A stretch of DNA of 64,000 nucleotides from CAZKWG01 sp964615375 (GTDB lineage: Bacteria; Myxococcota_A; UBA796; CAZKWG01), in NCBI GenBank assembly GCA_964615375.1, contig CAZTOW010000039.1, positions 30,485-94,484 on the forward strand. The letters run 5' to 3'. The notes beneath the pieces are model-generated. The model saw only the letters and a list, made by a program, of their open reading frames with translations. It ran no database searches and was not told where the DNA came from. A program made the translations under genes and the position numbers. Positions 17,165 to 25,120 of the stretch are shown here, piece by piece. Position 1 is the first letter of the stretch. Every line of letters starts with the position of its first letter.

Positions 17165-17612
17165 GGGCCGCGGCCTCCGGCAGCTCGCGGGCCATCAGGA
17201 TCGCGTCCTCGCCGTCGGGGTAGTAGCGGGGGCGGCGACCGACGGCCTCGTAGCCCCGGCTCCGGTAGAGGCTCTGGGCGCCCGCGTTGTCGGCGCGCAC
17301 CTCGAGCCAGCAGGTGCGCGCGCCGCTCCGGGCCAGCTGAGCCTCCAGCGCGTCCAGCAGGGCGCGGGCGTGGCCACGTCGCCGGGAGGCCGGGGAGACG
17401 CCGATCTCCAGCACCTCCGCCTCGTCGGCCACCACCCGGCCCAGCGCGTGCCCGGCCAGCGCGCCCTCCGCCTCCAGCACCAGGAACACGCCGCCCGCGC
17501 GCCCCAGCTCGCCCGCGAACATGGGCTCGGTCCAGGCGGCGGCGCCGAAGCAGGCGCGCTCGATCTCCAGCACCGCGGGCAGATCCTCGGCCCGCGCCTC
17601 ACGGACCTTCAC
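17154..17612 (-). CDS. rimI: Ribosomal-protein-alanine N-acetyltransferase RimI-type
   Basis: 152 residues from the GTG at 17612, which overlaps the preceding stop as GTGA. GNAT fold: VREARAEDLPAVLEIE at the start, acetyl-CoA loop SRRRGHARALL, and the RimI-like NAGAQSLYRSRGYEAVGRRPRYYPDGEDAILM. Expected to acetylate the N-terminus of ribosomal protein S18. Another GNAT enzyme is possible, but the YYPDGEDAILM end is typical of RimI. Often clustered with tsaB/tsaD; here tsaD is about 9 kb away. Confidence 0.88.
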   Translation of the reverse strand: MKVREARAEDLPAVLEIERACFGAAAWTEPMFAGELGRAGGVFLVLEAEGALAGHALGRVVADEAEVLEIGVSPASRRRGHARALLDALEAQLARSGARTCWLEVRADNAGAQSLYRSRGYEAVGRRPRYYPDGEDAILMARELPEAAALSC

Positions 17613-18220
17613 CGCGGGTCCTCCCCCTCCTCCAGCGGGAAGGCCGGAGGCTCCGAGGACCACACGCGCACCCGCCGGATCTGGACCTGCTCGCGGGCGC
17701 CCTCGATCCAGGCGTCGTAGCGGGCGCGGAGCTGATCCTCGGTCTCGCCCGCCGCCTGCGACTGCAGGACGACCACGCGCTGCACGTAGCGCTCGACCAC
17801 GATGCGGGCGTAGAGCACGCCGGAGAGCCGCTCCTCGTCCAGCCCGAAGGCCGAGAGGAAGCGCACGTACTCGCCCGGGTTCTCCCAGGTCTCTCGCAGG
17901 GCGTCGAGGCGCTCGCGGACCTGGGCGGCGGTGGGCTGGTAGACGGTGACGTCGCCGGCCAGGCCGCGGATGATCGCGGCGTCGATCGCCACCTCCAGGG
18001 CGTCCCGGTCGGCCCGCTCGCCGATGGGGAAGGGGCGGGGATCGTGCTCGCTCAGCGCGCGCTCCAGCGCCACGTCCGAGGCCAGCACCAGGCGATCCCC
18101 CACGACCGCCACCACGCGGTCCAGCAGCAGGGGCGCGGGCTCGATGTCGCCCGCCACGGCCACCCGGGCTCCCAGCCCGAGCGCGGCGATCAGCAGCAGT
18201 ACCGAGCGCCCACAGTGCAT
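17609..18220 (-). CDS. Periplasmic SurA-N-terminal-domain-like protein without PPIase domain
   Basis: 203 residues with a signal peptide ending AVAG. LLDRVVAVVGDRLVLASDVALE matches the opening of the SurA N-terminal chaperone domain, and the following helices (RDALEVAIDAAIIRGLAGD) fit the same fold. No parvulin PPIase domain follows; the protein ends in an acidic tail. Probable role: outer-membrane protein chaperone or assembly factor. Translationally coupled to rimI. Confidence 0.6.
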   Translation of the reverse strand: MHCGRSVLLLIAALGLGARVAVAGDIEPAPLLLDRVVAVVGDRLVLASDVALERALSEHDPRPFPIGERADRDALEVAIDAAIIRGLAGDVTVYQPTAAQVRERLDALRETWENPGEYVRFLSAFGLDEERLSGVLYARIVVERYVQRVVVLQSQAAGETEDQLRARYDAWIEGAREQVQIRRVRVWSSEPPAFPLEEGEDPR

Positions 18221-18228
18221 GCCTATCC

Positions 18229-18257
18229 TTTACCCCATCGCGGGTCCCGATTACACT
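18229..18257 (+). promoter_or_regulatory. Promoter of the Gld-ABC/selenocytochrome operon
   Basis: TTTACC, 17-base spacer, TACACT, 57 bases before the ATG at 18315. It is the only convincing promoter ahead of the coupled genes that follow up to 27820. Confidence 0.45.
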
Positions 18258-18314
18258 GGTGCGTCCCGGCCCGCCCTGCCTGCGGTCCCGCGGTCCGACC
18301 CCCCTGGAGCTTGG

Positions 18315-19262
18315 ATGATCTCGGCTCGGAACCTGACCAAACGCTTCGGCCGGCTGACGGCCGTGGACCAGGTGTCCTTCGAGGTGGCCTCTGGGGAGAT
18401 CTTAGGTTTCATCGGGCCGAACGGCGCGGGCAAGACGACGACGATGAGAATGCTCACGGGCTTCCTGCCGGCCACCGACGGCGCGGCGGTGGTGGCCGGG
18501 CACGACGTCTTCGAGGAGCCCATGGCGGTGCGCCGGAGGGTCGGCTACCTGCCGGAGACCCCGCCGCTGTACCCTGAGCTGAGCGTCGGAGAGTACCTGA
18601 GCTTCGTCGCGGAGATCCGCGAGGTCCCCTACAAGGAGCGGGCCCGCAAGGTGGGGCACGCCATGGAGGGCGTGGGGCTGAAGGGCTGGGAGCGGCGCCT
18701 GCTGGGCTCGCTGTCCAAGGGCTATCGGCAGCGCGTGGGGCTCGCCCAGGCCATCCTCCACGATCCGGCGGTGCTCATCCTGGATGAGCCCACCAGCGGC
18801 CTCGACCCGGCGCAGGTGGTGGGGATTCGCGACTTCATCCGCTCGCTCGCCCAGGATCGCACGGTGATCCTCTCCACCCACATCCTCACGGAGGTGGAGC
18901 TGCTCTGCCGGCGCGCGGTGATCATCGCGGGCGGCAAGGTGGCGGCGGACGGCACGATGGAGGAGCTCGCCCACGGCGTCGGCGCCGGGCTGCGCTACGA
19001 GGTGGAGCTCGGCGCGCCCGAGGGCGTGAACGTGGCCACCGAGGTGAGCCGCCTCCCCGAGATCGAGCAGGTCCGCCCGATCGACGGCGCGCTCCCCGGG
19101 GCGGAGCTCGGGCTCACCCGGCTGGAGCTGCGCGCCCCCGAGGATCCGCGCCCGGCGGTCGCCCGCCTGGCCACTGCCCGGGGCTGGACCATCCGCGCGA
19201 TGGAGCGGGTGGTCCCGAGCCTGGAAGAGGCCTTCCTCGCCATCGTCGGGAGGGAGCGTTGA
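18315..19262 (+). CDS. ABC transporter ATP-binding protein, GldA-like
   Basis: 315 residues; ATG at 18315 after GGAG. Walker A GPNGAGKTT, Q-loop region, signature LSKGYRQR, Walker B LILDEPTSGLD and the switch His in STHILTE are all present. The C-terminal 80 residues are the extra domain found in ABC-2 type exporters of the GldA/CcmA_NatA group. With the next genes it forms a Gld-type complex: GldA ATPase, GldF permease, GldG lipid-anchored partner. In Bacteroidetes these are gliding genes; in proteobacteria the role is unclear, probably envelope-related. Confidence 0.93.
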   Translation: MISARNLTKRFGRLTAVDQVSFEVASGEILGFIGPNGAGKTTTMRMLTGFLPATDGAAVVAGHDVFEEPMAVRRRVGYLPETPPLYPELSVGEYLSFVAEIREVPYKERARKVGHAMEGVGLKGWERRLLGSLSKGYRQRVGLAQAILHDPAVLILDEPTSGLDPAQVVGIRDFIRSLAQDRTVILSTHILTEVELLCRRAVIIAGGKVAADGTMEELAHGVGAGLRYEVELGAPEGVNVATEVSRLPEIEQVRPIDGALPGAELGLTRLELRAPEDPRPAVARLATARGWTIRAMERVVPSLEEAFLAIVGRER

Positions 19263-19972
19263 GCGCGTTGCTGGCGATCATCAAGAAGGAGCTGCGGGTC
19301 TACTTCGCGAGCCCGCTGGCCTACATGTTCCTGGGCGTCTTCCTGTTCATGGCGGGCCTCTTCTTCTACCTGGGCGTCACGATGACGGGGGAGGCGAGCC
19401 TGCGGGTCATGCTGGGCAACCTCTCGGTCGTGCTGCTCTTCCTGCTGCCCATGCTGACCATGCGGCACTTCGCCGAGGAGCGCCGGGCCGGCACCTTCGA
19501 GCTCCTGATGACCGCGCCGGTCCCGCTCTGGGCGCTCCTGCTGGGCAAGTGGTCGGCCAGCCTGATCCTCTGCCTGGCGATGCTGGCGGGCACGCTCATC
19601 TTCCCCGGGATCCTGGCCTACTATGGCGATCCGGACTGGGGGGTGATCGCGACCAGCTATCTGGGGCTGCTGCTGTGCTGCGGGGCCTTCGTCTCCGCGG
19701 GGCTCTTCTCGTCCAGCCTGACCAGCGAGCCGGTGGCGGCGGGGCTGGGCGGGGTGATGGTGCTGCTGCCCTTCTGGCTGGCGGGCACGGCGGCGGATCT
19801 GGTGCAGGTGGAGTGGCTGCGCACGGCGCTGCGCCACGTCTCCTTCCTCACGCACATCGAGCCCTTCGCCAAGGGCATCATCGACAGCGCGGACCTGAGC
19901 TGGTTCCTGCTGTTCACCTTCGGCTTCCTGTTCCTGACCTGGCGCTCCATCGAGTCGAGGAGGTGGCGGTGA
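19259..19972 (+). CDS. ABC-2 type permease, GldF-like
   Basis: 237 residues from a TTG at 19259 overlapping the ATPase stop (TTGA), with GGGAGGGAG in front. Six membrane helices. The phrase MRHFAEERRAGTFELLMTAPV is the conserved coupling region of ABC-2 membrane proteins of the GldF type. Acts in the inner membrane with the ATPase upstream. Confidence 0.92.
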   Translation: MSALLAIIKKELRVYFASPLAYMFLGVFLFMAGLFFYLGVTMTGEASLRVMLGNLSVVLLFLLPMLTMRHFAEERRAGTFELLMTAPVPLWALLLGKWSASLILCLAMLAGTLIFPGILAYYGDPDWGVIATSYLGLLLCCGAFVSAGLFSSSLTSEPVAAGLGGVMVLLPFWLAGTAADLVQVEWLRTALRHVSFLTHIEPFAKGIIDSADLSWFLLFTFGFLFLTWRSIESRRWR

Positions 19973-21435
19973 AGAACAGCACACGCCGCCTGCTGGCCTA
20001 CGGCTCCAACGCCACGCTGGTCACGATCATGGTGCTTGCCGTGCTCGTGCTCCTGTACGCGCTGGCCGACCAGTTCCGAGGCCGGGTGGACTGGAGCGAG
20101 GGCTCCCAGAACACGCTGCTCCCGGACACGCTGGCGAAGCTGGCCATCCTGGACGCCGAGGGCGTCCCGGTCGAGATCACGGCCTTTACCGCTCAAAGTG
20201 GTAAACCGGAAGCGTATTTCAAGAACCGCACGATGAAGGACCTGCTCCAGGAGATCGACCGCAACAGCACCTCGGTCAGCTGGCGGCAGGTGGACTTCGA
20301 CAAGGAGCGGCTCACGGCCGAGCGCCTGGGCGTGACCCAGTACGGGCACGTCGTCATCCAGCGCGGCCAGGACCGCGTGGACATCAAGGATCGCGAGCTG
20401 TTCAAGCGGCGCGGGAAGGTCTCGGACAACCAGTGGGACTTCCTCGGCGAGGCGGCGGTGGACCGGGCGCTGGCCCAGATCCTCACGCCCCGGCGGCGCG
20501 TGGTCTACGTGCTGAGCGGGCACGGCGACCTGGACCCCGAGGAGCAGGGGCCGGACGGGCTCTCCAGCCTGGTCGACGCGCTCGATCAGGAGCGCTACGA
20601 CGTGGAGACCCTGGACCTGCTGCGCACCGGGCGCGAGGGTGAGGCCCCCGACGTGCCCGAGGACGCCGCGCTGGTCTTCGTCGCGCGGCCGAAGGCGGAC
20701 CTGACGGCCCAGGAGGAGGACGTCCTGCTGGGCTGGCTGGGCCGCGGGATGCCGGTCCTGTTCGCGGTGGACGTGGGCTACCCGGTGCCCGCGCTGCTGT
20801 CCCGCCTGGGCGTGAGCGTGCCGGACGGGCTGGTCCTGGACCGCGAGCTGCTCTTCCCCTACCGGGATCGCCCGCTGCCCCGCTACAAGCCCCACCCGAT
20901 GGTGGACGAGCTGCGGGAGGACGCCCTGGCCACCGTGCTGGCGGCGGCGGCCCCCGTCGTCGCCGCCGAGCCTCCGCCCGCCGGTGTGCGCCCGAGCCCG
21001 GTCCTGGTGACCTCGCGCGACGGCTGGATCGAGCGCGGGGGCGGCATGGAGAACGGTCTCGCCCGCTACGAGCCGGAATTCGACGGGGCCGGGCCGGTGA
21101 ACTTCGCCGTGGCGCTGGAGGTCTCCAGCGAGAGCGGGCTCGTGCGCCAGGGCAAGTCCCCGGCGCGCGTGCTGGTGGTGGGGGACGGGGACGCCTTCAC
21201 CAACGCGCTCCTGGATGAGGGGCCGGGCAACGCCGTCTTCGCGGTCAACGCGGTGCGCTGGCTGGCGGGCGAGGACCGGGTGCTGGGCGTCAAGGTCAAG
21301 CGCACGGCCGAGGTGCGCCGCCTCGCGCTCACCGAGGAGGAGACGGGCACGCTGCGCTGGGTCAGCCTGGCCGTGATGCCGACCCTGGTGATGGCGCTGG
21401 GCGCCCTGGCCTGGGCCTCGAGGAGGGGACGTTGA
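19969..21435 (+). CDS. GldG-family ABC accessory protein
   Basis: 488 residues from the GTG at 19969 (GTGA overlap, GAGGAGG upstream). A membrane helix at about 16-36, a large periplasmic domain with DWSEGSQNTLLPDT and RVVYVLSGHGD phrases typical of GldG/ABC-type uncharacterised transport auxiliary domains, and a second membrane helix near the C-terminus (VSLAVMPTLVMALGALAWA) followed by SRRGR. Probably a fixed partner of the permease. The domain resembles a DsbA/ThuA-like fold with no obvious active site. Confidence 0.9.
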   Translation: MKNSTRRLLAYGSNATLVTIMVLAVLVLLYALADQFRGRVDWSEGSQNTLLPDTLAKLAILDAEGVPVEITAFTAQSGKPEAYFKNRTMKDLLQEIDRNSTSVSWRQVDFDKERLTAERLGVTQYGHVVIQRGQDRVDIKDRELFKRRGKVSDNQWDFLGEAAVDRALAQILTPRRRVVYVLSGHGDLDPEEQGPDGLSSLVDALDQERYDVETLDLLRTGREGEAPDVPEDAALVFVARPKADLTAQEEDVLLGWLGRGMPVLFAVDVGYPVPALLSRLGVSVPDGLVLDRELLFPYRDRPLPRYKPHPMVDELREDALATVLAAAAPVVAAEPPPAGVRPSPVLVTSRDGWIERGGGMENGLARYEPEFDGAGPVNFAVALEVSSESGLVRQGKSPARVLVVGDGDAFTNALLDEGPGNAVFAVNAVRWLAGEDRVLGVKVKRTAEVRRLALTEEETGTLRWVSLAVMPTLVMALGALAWASRRGR

Positions 21436-22931
21436 AGGCCTTTCGCGGCACGCTGATCACGCTCCTGCTCCTGCTGGTGGTGGCGGGGGCGGCCCTGCTG
21501 GTGCGCCCGGCGCTGCTCCAGCCCAAGAAGCCGGAGAAGGCAGAGGAGACCCGCCTCTTCAACTTCGAGAAGCAGGAGCTCACCCGGGTGGAGGTCATCC
21601 GGCCCGACGGGGACGTGCTCGTGCTGGTGGAGCAGGACGGGCGCTGGATCATCGAGGGCACCGGCTTCGTGGCCGGGCGCTCCATGGTCAACCGCATCAA
21701 GCACCAGATCCACGATCTCACGGCGCGCGCCGACGTCGTCGAGGCGCCCGAGGCGCCCGAGCTCTACGGGCTCGGCAAGAACGCCATCCACGTCAAGCTG
21801 ACCATGCGCGACGGGCGCCTGGTGGAATTCCTGGCCGGCGACCCGAACCCCTCCGGCGTCAGCTACTACATCCAGCCGCTGCCGGGCGAGCAGATCTACA
21901 CGGTCAAGAAGGCCGCGTTGGACTACTACTCCTTGGACCTCGAGGAGTTCCGCGAGCACCGCTTCGCCAGCTTCGACTCCAAGGACGCCATCCGGGTCAG
22001 CGCGAAGATGGACATGCCCGGGGCGCCGCGCGATCTCGTGCTGGAGAAGACCGCCGAGGACTGGTGGGAGATGCGCCAGCCTGAGGCCATGACCGCCAAC
22101 CTGGACCGGGTCAAGCGCCTCATGGGCCGGGTCAGCGCGCTCAAGGCCCAGGACTTCATCGAGATCGAGCAGGCGGACATGGCGCGCTACGGGCTCGACA
22201 AGCCGCGCGCCGACATCACCGTCGAGTTCGCCAGCCGCGAGCCGATGCGCGTGCTGGTGGGGGCCGACGCGCCCAGCCCCAACAAGTACGAGGAGCTGGC
22301 CTATGTCATGATCGCCGGGGACAGCACGGTGTACGTGGCGCGGCGCGGGCTGCTCGAGGAGTTCGGCCAGGACCCCCAGGAGCTCCGCAACCGCAAGGTG
22401 GTCAAGCTCAAGGCCGAGGAGGTTGTGGCCGTGGACGCCTGGCTGCGCGCCGAGGAGAAGGGCGACCCGGAGGGCTCCGCCTCCGTGCGCCACGCCGCGG
22501 AGATCTGGGTCTGGAAGGACGGCGTGCCCGTGCCCGGCAGCACCCCCGAGCGCGTGGCCGAGCGCCTCGCGGAGCTCGACGTGGACGCCTTCATCGACGA
22601 CAAGCCGAAGGCGCTCTCCACCTACGGGCTGGACAACCCGCTGGCCCGGGTCTCGCTCCAGGACGCGGCGGGCGGCGAGAAGGTGGTCATGATCGGCGGC
22701 AAGGGTGAGCCGCAGGTGGATCCTGAGGGCAACAGCCGCGATCGGCGCTTCGTCGCCATCGAGGGCGACCCCGCCGTCTATCTGGTGGATGAGGGCGTCT
22801 ATAGAGTTGTGCAGGACATGGTGCGCGAGTACAATCGCAAGAAGGAGCGCGACGAGGACAAGGCCCGTCGCCAGGAGCGCATCGGGTCTGAGCCGGACCC
22901 GGAGGCGGTCAAAGAGGCCGAGGACAACTGA
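21432..22931 (+). CDS. DUF4340 domain periplasmic protein
   Basis: 499 residues from a TTG at 21432 (TTGA overlap with the GldG-like gene). One N-terminal membrane helix (residues 8-28), then repeated beta-rich DUF4340 modules: VEQDGRWIIEGTGFVAGRSMVNRIKHQI, ELYGLGKNAIHVKL, and similar phrases with AEELDV/YGLDNPLARVSL later. DUF4340 proteins regularly follow GldG-type genes, so it is probably the fourth part of the complex. The C-terminus is a charged helix. The stop overlaps the next start (TGATG). Confidence 0.88.
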   Translation: MKAFRGTLITLLLLLVVAGAALLVRPALLQPKKPEKAEETRLFNFEKQELTRVEVIRPDGDVLVLVEQDGRWIIEGTGFVAGRSMVNRIKHQIHDLTARADVVEAPEAPELYGLGKNAIHVKLTMRDGRLVEFLAGDPNPSGVSYYIQPLPGEQIYTVKKAALDYYSLDLEEFREHRFASFDSKDAIRVSAKMDMPGAPRDLVLEKTAEDWWEMRQPEAMTANLDRVKRLMGRVSALKAQDFIEIEQADMARYGLDKPRADITVEFASREPMRVLVGADAPSPNKYEELAYVMIAGDSTVYVARRGLLEEFGQDPQELRNRKVVKLKAEEVVAVDAWLRAEEKGDPEGSASVRHAAEIWVWKDGVPVPGSTPERVAERLAELDVDAFIDDKPKALSTYGLDNPLARVSLQDAAGGEKVVMIGGKGEPQVDPEGNSRDRRFVAIEGDPAVYLVDEGVYRVVQDMVREYNRKKERDEDKARRQERIGSEPDPEAVKEAEDN

Positions 22932-24460
22932 TGCTTCCGCTCCTCCTGGTGCTGGCCTGTGGGAAGGGCGCCCCGCCGGAGGCCGTCGAGCCCCGCGCCT
23001 TCCGCCTCGTCTACACGGGCAACATCGACGGGGAGATCGAGCCCTGTGGTTGACCCAAGCACCCGACGGGCGGTCTGCCCCGACGCAACACGGTCCTCGA
23101 TGAGCAGCGCAAGGACGCTGCCGTGCCGGTCTTCGTGGTGGACGCGGGCGACGCGCTCTGGACGGGCGCCCACATCCCTGAGGCGAAGCTGGCCCAGCAG
23201 CGGATCAAGGCCGATCTGATCCTGCACGCGCTCCAGGTGGGCGGCATCGACGCGATGACCCCGGGCGACGGGGACCTGGTGCTGGGGATCGCCGAGTATC
23301 GCGCCTGGGTGGAGAAGTACCAGCTCCCGGTGGTGGCGGCGAACCTGCGCTGCGGCGACACCCTGGCCTTCGAGCCCGCCCGCCGGGTGGAGCGGGGCGG
23401 GGTGACGCTGGGCATCGTGGGCGTGATCGAGCCTGAGCTGGCGCCCGAGGGCTGCACGGCGACCCCGGCGGCGGAGGCGGTGCAGGCGGCCATCGCCGGG
23501 CTGGGCGCCGTGGACACGGTGGTCGTGCTCTCCCACATGGACAAGGACCAGGACGCCGAGCTCGCCGAGCGCGTGCCCGAGGTGGATCTGGTGGTCAACG
23601 GGCACGGGCGCGTCACCAACCAGCCCCCGAAGGCCCTGCCCGGGGCGGCCCTCCAGCTGGGGAGCGGATCGCGGGGCCGCAGCGTGGGCGTGGCGACCGT
23701 GAGCCTGGTCCCCGGCGTCAAGGGCTTCCGGGCGGGCGACGCGGTCAAGGAGGCGAAGGAGGCCCTGGAGCGCAACGCCTCCCGGCTGCGCTCCGTGGAC
23801 GAGCGCCTGGCCAAGGCCACCGGCCCCCAGATCGAGCGCATGCAGCGCCAGAAGGACCTCTACGACAAGGAGCGCTCCCGCCTCCAGGCCGCGCTGGAGA
23901 CGGCGCAGGCTCAAGAGAAGGAGCCAGCCAACGCGCTCGACAACAGCCTGGTCATGCTCGACCAGCGGGTGCCCGACCAGCCCGCCACCCTCGCCCTGCT
24001 CGACGCCGCCAAGGCCGCGATCACGGCGATGGAGACGAGCGCCGCCGCCCAGGCCCCCGACGAGGGGCCGCGGAGCTTCGTGGGCGCGGCGACCTGCCAG
24101 GGCTGCCACCCCGGCCCCTACGCGCAGTGGGTGGGCACGCCGCATGCCCGCGCATGGGACTCGCTGGTGGCCGACAACCGTCACATGGATCTGGCCTGCT
24201 GGTCCTGCCACGCCACGGGCGCCGGCCAGCCCGGCGGCCCCGCCACCCCCGCGACCGTCGGCACCCTGATGGGCGTGCAGTGCGAGAGCTGCCACGGACC
24301 CGGGGCCGAGCACGTCCGCGACCCCGCCCCCCACCCCCTGCCCGCGCAGGTGGACGTGGAGAAGTGCGTCGGCTGCCACGACGGAGTAAAGGACGAGGGC
24401 CGCTTCGACGCGGAGACCTACCTGCCGAAGGTGGTCCACGCCGACGCGAAGGCCCCGTAG
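22931..24460 (+). CDS. Predicted selenoprotein: metallophosphatase-like / tetraheme cytochrome c fusion lipoprotein
   Basis: 509 residues if the in-frame TGA at 23051-23053 is read as selenocysteine 41. The ATG at 22931 overlaps the upstream stop by one base. Residues 1-10 form a short signal with a possible lipobox (LVLAC, Cys10). Residues 26-235 resemble the UshA/calcineurin-like fold (LVYTGNIDGEIEPCG-Sec-PKHPTGGLPRR, VVDAGDALW, VVAANL, LSHMDKDQDAEL, VNGHGR). A charged coiled coil spans about 250-330. The C-terminus has four haem sites at 389 (CQGCH), 423 (CWSCH), 451 (CESCH) and 479 (CVGCH), as in cytochrome c554. Homologues of this type, as I know them, have Cys at the Sec position (EPCGC). 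Without recoding only a 40-residue fragment would be made. Role inferred: periplasmic redox chemistry. Confidence 0.82.
23064..23085 (+). promoter_or_regulatory. Putative bacterial SECIS element
   Basis: Hairpin inside the coding sequence, starting 10 bases after the UGA. The upper stem GGGC/GCCC (23068-23071 with 23077-23080) closes a five-base loop GGUCU (23072-23076). Below it, with one bulged C at 23081, lie C-G, an A-A mismatch, then two more pairs to 23064/23085. The GGU-CUG codons sit at positions 22-27 counted from the U of UGA, the same place as in the E. coli fdhF SECIS as I recall it; the loop GU is what SelB recognises. Confidence 0.75.
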
Positions 24461-24508
24461 CGCCGGCCAGCCCGACGCGCCCCGGGGCCAGAGGGCAGGG
24501 GGGGCCAG

Positions 24509-25120
24509 ATGGGGGGAGCCGAGGCGGGGGATCGATGGCGCTCCGAGCGCGCCGGGGCCGCGCTGCTGGTGCATGCGCTGATCTGGGTGCTGGGCACGCC
24601 CGGCCTGGACTTCCTCTCCACCCTGGACCTGGAGAAGCCGGAGCGGCGCGCGGCCATCGAGGCCGATGTGGGTGATTTCGCACAGGTGGCCTTCGCTGTG
24701 GACGCCCTGAACCGGCACCTCCGCGAGCCCCTGGTGGACCTCACCACCCCGCTCCAGCGCCCCTTCCGCATCAGCCAGGAGTGGAACCTCTACCGTGACG
24801 GGCCCGAGCGCTACGTGATCCTGGAGGTCTGGGTGGACGGCGCGCTCCGCTTCCGCACGGCCGACCCCGAGCACGCCTGGCTCGCCCCCCAGCTCCGCAA
24901 CCGCCACGTCCGCCCCGTGGTGGAGAGCACGGCCAATCAGAAGGACGCGCCGAACTGGCGAGGCCTGACCCGCTACGTGGTCGAGCGCGCCCGCGCCGAG
25001 GACCCGGGCGTGCAGGAGGTCGAGCTGCGCTCCCGTGGGGGCCCCTTCCCCGGGCGCGAGCTGAAGCTGAAGCACCGGATCGTCGCCAAGGCCCCCGACT
25101 GGAAGCCGGAGGTCCAATGA
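24509..25120 (+). CDS. Small membrane-associated protein paired with HTTM protein
   Basis: 203 residues, family not recognised. One hydrophobic stretch near residues 16-36 (ALLVHALIWVLG), then a soluble domain with WNLYRDGPERYVILEVWVDG and LRNRHVRPVVESTANQ. The stop overlaps the start of the HTTM gene as ATGA. Genes of this size with a WNMF/WNLY-type phrase often accompany HTTM or gamma-carboxylase-like membrane proteins, so it is probably a subunit of that protein. It begins 48 bases after the cytochrome gene. Confidence 0.7.
   Translation: MGGAEAGDRWRSERAGAALLVHALIWVLGTPGLDFLSTLDLEKPERRAAIEADVGDFAQVAFAVDALNRHLREPLVDLTTPLQRPFRISQEWNLYRDGPERYVILEVWVDGALRFRTADPEHAWLAPQLRNRHVRPVVESTANQKDAPNWRGLTRYVVERARAEDPGVQEVELRSRGGPFPGRELKLKHRIVAKAPDWKPEVQ

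Noticed and set aside
22931..23053. Reading the cytochrome fusion gene as a pseudogene, or as starting at the GTG at 23123
   Set aside because: The frame upstream of TGA keeps a signal peptide and the conserved EPCG motif, and the frame downstream has no decay. The GTG at 23123 would lack a signal peptide, which a tetrahaem cytochrome c needs, and it has no ribosome-binding site.
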